64,000 nucleotides of DNA from Atrina japonica (lineage: Eukaryota; Mollusca; Bivalvia; Pterioida; Pinnidae), in NCBI GenBank assembly GCA_030159075.1, contig BROG01000140.1, positions 445,001 to 509,000 of the forward strand, written 5' to 3'. The notes beneath the pieces were generated by a model. The model had not been told where the DNA came from. It ran no database searches and worked only from the letters and a program-made list of their open reading frames with translations. The translations under genes and the position numbers were made by a program. Shown piece by piece: positions 12,701-21,700 of the stretch (within the stretch, counting starts at the first letter, position 1; each line of letters begins with the position of its first letter).

Positions 12701-15700
12701 ATCAAAAGTCAAGGTACCAAATGAAAGCTCTTAAGGAATCATAAGGAATCTATATGTAAAATATCAGAGTCTTGGCCCTTGTGGTTAAAATGTTACAGGC
12801 CAGATTAAAGTTTTGTCTATGGACGCCGCCGACAACGACAATGACAACAGCAATGCTGGGTATGGCATTAGCTCTCAAGACTTTCGTCCTGGCGAGTGAA
12901 AAAAGTAGGTAATATTTTGAAGATTTTCTGAGAACACAGGGCTCAATCCTGAGGATAGATTTATGAAATACAATGGTTCCAGATATGAAATTATGAATGC
13001 CTTTGAGAAAATTGCAAAAAACCTTGTCCCATAAGTACGTAAAAGCACTATTCCAGGGCTAATATCTTATAATATCATTAGCAGCACTATTTTTTATTGC
13101 ACTACATTCATCCCAATCTCTAGCAGTAGAAGCTTTGTAAGATAAGAAAAATCTTATCCTGGAGAACATCTTACCTTCATCTTTGGAAAAAGTTACCATG
13201 AAATATCATCTTGAGAAACCCTTATCAAATTAATTATTCATCTTCGAAACACTTTTCCCAATTGAATATTTCATCCCAAGAACAGCTTACCTGGTTAAAT
13301 ATCTTCATCCCATGACCAACTTACCTCGTATATAACATAAAGAGAGGATCCTCGGCATCCATCCACTCCACATCACACTCTGTAGACACGCCCTCTGTAA
13401 TCTCATGCCACCATGTATCTCTTTCATCATACCACTTAATCTGAAATTGTTTTGAAAATTCTCTATTATGTGGATGGTGAATAAACAATATAATCTAAAA
13501 ATCTACAAATTTGATCCAGTTCTGAATTATTACTCATCAGCACTCCTAAAGCAATATGAATAAATATTTAACCAATGAACGCTTGTCAGAGTGTATTTAT
13601 TGTCAATATAGATGTCACTTGTGTGACAGATATTCATGGCGCCCGTTAGGGTGCCATTCTATTTATTTGTCACCCAAACAGCACCTATATTGACAAAAAA
13701 TGCACTTTGACAAGTGTTCATTCGTTATACTTACATATCATAGTTTTCGAACTGAAAAACAAAATAATGAAATCAAATACCCTGTCTTATACTTGGCTTG
13801 TCACATTATGATGAACAGTGAAGTTCAAGGTAAAACAGTCAAGTTTAGTGTTTTTTTCTGAATAATAAATCTTGGTGTGACGTCATGTTATAAATGAGGA
13901 TACATCATTGTGTGACATCATCTGAGGAACTTAATTATAACTGCTATAAACGTCATGTACATTAACAGTCTATGGGAGACTGCTGTTAGAAATGTAATAT
14001 TACCTTATATATGACAAAACAATTCTTTTCTGGGCAAACTCTGATTCGTACTTCAATATCAATCATATTTTACATTTCATTTTGCTCTATTTGTGGAAAT
14101 GTTTATTTTATTGTACCAGGTAATAGATTTTTATTTTCCTTTTTTTATGCATCATTATGATTATCATAATCAATATTGCTGTTGTTTGTATATTCTATAT
14201 AAACTTGTGTTGTATACCACTCTCAAGTGGTTGTTTAAATGAAGCTGCATAGTTAAGCATATACAAGTAACCAACAGGGCTGAATAAATCTAATTGGTCA
14301 AGCCCACACTACAACTTAATGAAAATGTTACCATGACGTTGCATTAGGCCAGTTGTTGGTGACCAAAGTTGGCAATAAAAGTAACTGTAGGGAAAGGGGG
14401 TCTGTTATTGAAGATTATAAGCTAACATATTGATGTAACCTGGAGAAATTATGATTGAAGCGAGATACAGGATTAACTCGATCAAGAGAATCTGAACTCA
14501 ATAGTGTCTAAACATCATGTGGGCTAATGTTCCACTATGCAAGTTTTCAGGTATGGTAGAAACAGATTCAACAAAAACTTTCATGTTAAACTTGTGTCTT
14601 TTCAAATTTTGAAAATTAACTAACTTAAGTTAGATAAACATGATAATCAACACTCGATAAAGAATCTCTATTTACATGGCGTCTAAAATAGATTTTATTT
14701 TCCTCTATCATCTATTATTATGATTGTTTTAATAACTGTTTTGTTATAGGTACATTACCTTTGTCCCACAGATAAGGAGATGTCATTAGCTATGAGTGAG
14801 TTTCCACATATATTGACCTTTGCTACAGGCTTGTACAAATCATAGGAGGTTTGTTGTTGTGTTTGTTGTTAATACCTTGATAGTGTTTGTTGTTAATTAC
14901 CTTGATTGTGTTTGTTGTCAATTACCTTGATTGTGTTTCTTGGTAATTACCTTGATTTGACTGGTTGGTCTTTTTGCAGCATTTTCATTAACATTGCTTG
15001 AATTGTTATCAACCACCTGTTCATCTGAGGGACTGAGATGACGCACAACAATACATGTTGACACCTTGTGTCCACTGTAAAAATAATTACATCAACTGTC
15101 TCAAACACTTGTATATATTCTGTTCACTGTAAAAATAATTACATCAACTTTTCTCAAAAGCTTGTATATATTGTTCACTGTAAAAATAAATGCATCACCT
15201 TTTCTCAAACGCTTGTATTCTGGTTTTAAAATCATATGACATCTTGTACATTTGCTTTTATAAATTATAAAGAAATTGTTGAATTATAATATATTTCCAT
15301 TTAGAACACATTGTATTATGTATATGAACATGTACTATGAGCTGAAGGCCTTTGATACTGAAAAAAATAAATCGAATTGAATTGAATAAATGAGAACCTA
15401 AATATTCTAGCTTCTAGCAAACTATATAGTCTGCCAATGAAGTTGAAGAGATAACAAATGTAATTAATCTGGTGAGGGAAAGATGAGTATTCAAATGGAC
15501 TTTCTAGTATCAACAAATTGTTTTCAGATAATAACACAAGTATGCCTTCACCGAATCCTTTGAAATTTGAAAAATGTCATAAGGTAGCAATAAACAATGG
15601 ATCTCATTGAATTTTAAAATCCTTCCTGACATTCCGAGACTGACCCCGGTTTAGCCATGAAAACATTATTTATATCTTGTTAGCCATTTGTTGGCTTTTA

Positions 15701-18700
15701 AAACATACATGGAGACTTTTACCTATAGACACACCTGAAGTCTTATTTTAGAGATTATAACCTATAGATATACACCTGTTGTCTTATTTTAAAGACTCTT
15801 ACCTATAGACATACCTGTAGTCTTATTTTAGAGAGTATTACCTATAAATACACCTGCAGTCTTATTTTAGAGACTATTACCTATAGACACACCTGTAGTC
15901 TTATCTTAGAGACTATTACCTATAGACACATCTGTAGTCTTACCTTAGAGACTATTACCTATAGACACACCTGTAATCTTATTTTAGAGACTATTACCTA
16001 TAGACACATCTGTAGTCTTACCTTAGAGACTATTACCTATAGACACACCTGTAGACTTATCTTAGAGACTATTACCTATAGACACACCTGTAGTCTTATT
16101 TTAGAGACTATTACCTATAGACACACCTGTAGTCTTATCTTAGAGAGTATTATCTACAGACACACCTGGAGTCATTTTTTTAGAGATTATTACCTACAGA
16201 GACACCTGTAGACTTATTTTACAGTTAGCTTCAGTAATGATATTTCACAGAAATTCATGAAATTTAATTTAGTGATGTTTTGTAAAATGTATATCCATTC
16301 ATAAAACACGCAGTAAGAGACATGACATGTTTGATAATTGCTACTAACTTTTTAGAACATATGTCAATGGCATCATCCACTATGTTTTTGAGATTCAGTA
16401 ACTTTGTTCCTCTCCAAACTCCATCTACAACAGAGGACATCTACAGTATGTACTTTCATAGTTTGTAAGCTGCATCAGTATTGTATTAAAAAATTGCTCA
16501 AGAAGTAAAAGAATTTTGAATTATTATTCTGTTACACTGTCACCAATTGTAAAAACTAAATAGATGAAGCTATAATGACATGCAATACATGTTTATTAAG
16601 TTATCAGTGATTTTATTTTCTTTATCAAGCAGTATTTTTATTGAACTTAGACACTTGATTTACTTGTTGCTATCACTTGTGTAAAAAGTCTTATTTTATT
16701 TTCCCAAAAATTTAAGTAATACTATATTTTCCACACTTTACTGAGGATTTATGTAACTGAATTTTCCTAATTCAAATGGCAGGAGTACATAGGGATATGA
16801 GATTAGATGATGTAGGAAATCTTTGTTATAAATATTCTCTATGTTCACTGCCAACTGTACAATGAGTCAACTGTTTTTAAATATTATGTCATTATCATTT
16901 TGGACATTGTACATGTTCTAGATAATTCAAAGCGAGCTGAAGAGGGTCAACGTTTTATTTTCATAAGATAACGTTTCATTGATAAACATATTATAGTCAT
17001 AATGATCAACAACAAAATCGGCAAATTACTGTAAAATGTCAGAGATCTGATAAGAGATTTCCCTCTGCACTTTTACATCTGAAATCTCTAATATTAATAA
17101 GGACAGAATATAAAATAAAAAAAATGATAAATGACATTGTTTATCTTTATAAAGAAAATAAATTCAAATTCAGTTAACAAGGAAAGTTATATACAAAGGA
17201 TGATAAACATTCTGGCATGTTAACACCCAAGAATAAAAAATAATCTTTACTAGCCAGATATGCAAGAACTAGATGCTACAGTAACACTATTTAAATTCGA
17301 AAATTGTCTAAAGCTAAGATAGTCATTTTATTACAGTGGTTACTCTTAGACAGATTTCGGCTATACTTTCAGAGATATTATTTGGCCTTGTATGATACCA
17401 CTTTATCTTTAGAAAATACACATACTTTTCAAATTGGAGCTCAACTGATGAAGTCTAATTGACAGAAACGATATCGTCGTGAGCATTTTAACTTTGGTAT
17501 TATGTTTATAATATTTATATCAATACAGCATATCAAACCTTTTTTAATCACTATCAAGTAACCTAAATGTTTAAAAGAAACTGTCTAGCATTACTACAAA
17601 GGCATTATGTACATTATCTACCTACATGTACAATACAGATGTACCACAAAAGGTCTTTTGTACTACCTACACAGTAAAACACATTTGCCACGAGTATATT
17701 TTGTTGTTGTTACTGTATTGTTGTTTAATGTCCCACTCAAGAATTTTTCACTCATATGGAGACGTCACCTAATGCTGGTGAAGGGCTTCAAATTTTGGCC
17801 TATTTTTGGCACTCACAGCCATTGAGCAGTGAGTGTTCTTTAACATAATGACACCTACTGTGACACAGGACCTCGGTTTTAACTGGTATATTTTGTCAAT
17901 AAACAGTTATGAATTCTAAAGGCATTTAATGTAGTAATTATTTAGACTGATTTCTGCTGATAAATTTAAGACCAAAGGCTGGTGTTTATTCTTGTTTTAC
18001 TATTGACTTAAAGGCAATGAAATAAAAAAATAATTTACCTTTCATTAAACATAAACCATGGTTAGAACCCAGATATATATTTTTCTCAAATATTTGGTAG
18101 ATTATATGATCAGTTCCAATATCCTATCTTTGTTCTCAAAGATTTGAATTTAAATTTTATTTAAAAGCAACTCACAAAAATCAAGGTCTTGTGAATGTTT
18201 GGATAATTGATTCTATTATAAAACAAACCTGCTGTCAACACAGCACAACATTTGGCATCTAGAATTCTATCAGCTAACGATTCCGAGGAGAAACCAGCAA
18301 ACTAGAAAAAAAAAGCCATGCAAAACAGATATAGATTAACATAATGTAGGGAAAGGAAGGTAAATAATTCAAAGTACATAAATGTCAACAACTAAATGAC
18401 AACAAACTGCCACTTGGTCAAAACGTACAAAGTTGATATAAATAATTCAAAGTATATAATAACTAAATGACAACAAACTGCCACTTGGTAAAATTGCACA
18501 AAGTCGATCTAATATATATTTTTGGATTAGATACTGCTTCCAAATTTTGTTTTACTGCTAATTCTGGCTGAATTTAATTTGGCTTTAATGTCATATTGGT
18601 GTGCTTCAATATTCTTTATAAGTCCATATTTGTCCTGCAGCCCAGCATTTTCTTACAAGATACTCAAACTGAAATATATCTGTAATATGCTCTGCAAAAC

Positions 18701-21700
18701 TACCTTCTGCACTTCTGTGTTGATGTTCTTAGCTTTTGGTAAACTGTCATTAAATGAGATTGATGGTATGAACCACAATGTACAGTTTACAATACTTATG
18801 GTTATACATGTATACCAATAGAAGAGACCCTATCCGATCTCTTAAAGCACTTAGTGTTGACAAGTACATACTACCAAATACAACACAGATCTACATAGCC
18901 ATCAAACAGATGACAACCATACTAAATACACAGTACTAGCAGGCATCATTCTAACCTGCAATGATCATAATGGATGCACCACTACCCATGATTCTTTCCA
19001 CCACTGAATCGGAGGAAAATCCAGCAAACTTGTGGTATAAAACAAACAATAGTTAGTCCAGAAATAACCAAAATTCTTATATCATCAATGCATAAGCAAG
19101 TCATTTAAAATGTAATTGTTTATGTTTACTGCATAATTAAAAGACATATAAAAACAAATTTTTAATCGGCAAGATCATTTTCACAAAAAAATATTTTGCC
19201 CCCCACACTTTTGATTTGCTTCCTATATCAAGGTCTATCAATATACAAGGTTTCTAAAAGGTATCGTCAATGCCATTCAATGGTCTTCCAATAATGAAGC
19301 TAAATGTAATAGCAAAATCATCAATTTGACAGAGAAGGACAAACATCTCCATTTGAACATTAACTTTTTAGCCAAAAAGTGCTGATTGTGGCAAAAAACA
19401 CTCTTAAAATAAAAAACAAAAGATATTTCTTGGCAGGTATAATGTCAAGTAATTGTAAGGACGAAATTCCAAATGTACTTCAAACTCATCTCATTTCCTA
19501 CAAATGGAAACTTTCTGTAATTTTTTTCCAAAAGGGATGTAAACTTACCACAATGGAATGTATAATACCCAGTCGTGCACAAGCTAACATGGCCACTGTC
19601 AGTTCTATTATCATTGGCATATATATAGCTACTCTGTCTCCTTTCTTCAATCCTGAAATCCAAAATACCATTAAAAGTTATTTAAAAATAACACAATGTA
19701 ATACATTATACAATAGACAGGTGAGTGACAAGGCCTCTAAATAGTCACATCACTCACTACATCAAGCTAAGGCAGCAGTATACAATAGACAAGTGAGTGA
19801 CAAGGCCTCTAAATAGTCACATCACTCACTACATCAAGCTAAGGCAACAGTATACAATAGATAGGTGAGTGACAAGGCCTCTAAATAGTCACATCACTCA
19901 CTACATCAAGCTAAGGCAGCAGTATACAATAGACAAGTGAGTGACAAGGCCTCTAAATAGTCACATCACTCACTACATCAAGCTAAGGCAGCAGTATACA
20001 ATAGACAAGTGAGTGACAAGGCCTCTAAATAGTCACATCACTCACTACATCAAGCTAAGGCAACAGTATACAATAGACAAGTGAGTGACAAGGCCTCTAA
20101 GTAGTCACACCACTCACTAAATCAAGCTAAGGCAGCAGTATACAATAGATCCATGATTTATAATCACTTTAGTTCCTTTGAGCACCTGTGATAGGAACTC
20201 AGCGTGTATGACCAGGAAGCAGACAGCAAAAAGGCTTATATAAAAAGGTTGTTTTATTTACCTAGCTTTTTCAACACATTAGCAAACTGACAAACTCTTT
20301 CTCGCAGTTGGCTGAATGTCACCTGACCATTATCATTGATATCATTTCCTTCCCTGAAAAAAGTAAAATGTTTGATAATAAATAATCAAGAGACAGTCAA
20401 TAAATACAATCTGTCTGTTGTAACCTTATGTAACAGTAGTCTACTTTATCCACATTTTATATTAATATTACTGCCTTGTCCTCTTCATGTTCTGATTTAC
20501 AGTATACATGTACATTGTACATGTTGTACACAGACAGACAAATTGTACATGTATTGTCAAAAAAAGAAGTAAAAGCTTAGCTTCAACATTTGCCGATTTT
20601 GGTGGCAAATGACAGACCATGATACAGTCATGGGACATATATATTCGTCACTTATGACATTTTCTTCTTTGTTTTATATAAATATTAAAACCAACAATTT
20701 TTAAATTCTGAAAAAATCCACAGATCATACCAGAATTTGACAAATTTGTACAAAATTATAGTAGGATAATTTCATATTTCTAAAATATATGCATTTTTAA
20801 ATTATCATGTTTATTTACATAAATGTCAGTATTTTTTCTCATGCAATTATTTTATAAATTCCGTAATTATTCTTTCAGTCTAATGAAATATGTCAAAATT
20901 TACATGAAATAGTTTCATTCTCCACAGAATCATTATTTTCTTAAAATAAACAAAGAGTATATCTAAATTTCCAAAAGATTAAAAATATGTATTCAATTTC
21001 CTTCATGTAAAAATAAAATATTTGAAATATTGCTTAAATTAGTGTATTTTGTGGGCATTTAAAAATTGTTGGTTTTATATAAAACAAAGAAGAAAATAAC
21101 ATAAGTGACGAATATATATGTCCCATGGCTGTATATGTAAATTTTTGTACAAATTGTCTAACAATGATCATCAAATTAGGAACAGCTTGGGTAGCAGAGT
21201 TCCGTTGTTTTTTTATCTTATTTTGTTACTTATTATTTCAAAGATTTGACAATTTAAACAGAAAGTAAAAATGACTTAGACATCACAATTTTATTTACCC
21301 GTATATAGTCAATTTTCTTCACAAAAATACATATATCCTTGAGACACAATTTTTTTGCATATTTAAGAGTTCTTGCAAAATAAGTTTATATGTAAACAAA
21401 GGAGACCAAAACTTACGATTATCAGCATACTTTTTTATCATTGATTATTAGATTTGGCTAGTTTAATAATAATCTGGAAATAGCAAAAATACCAAAGAAT
21501 ATCGGGAACAGGATACCAGAATGCGCGATTATTGATGTGCGTGAAAATAGATGGCCAGATGATACTTCAGAAAACTTTTCTATTTAAATAAAAACAATTC
21601 TTTTGATATGTGATCAGAATTAAAATAAAAAGCAAAATAAATAATGAAACTGTATTTAATTAATGCCATAAAATATTGTTTACAAGTTATTAACAACATA

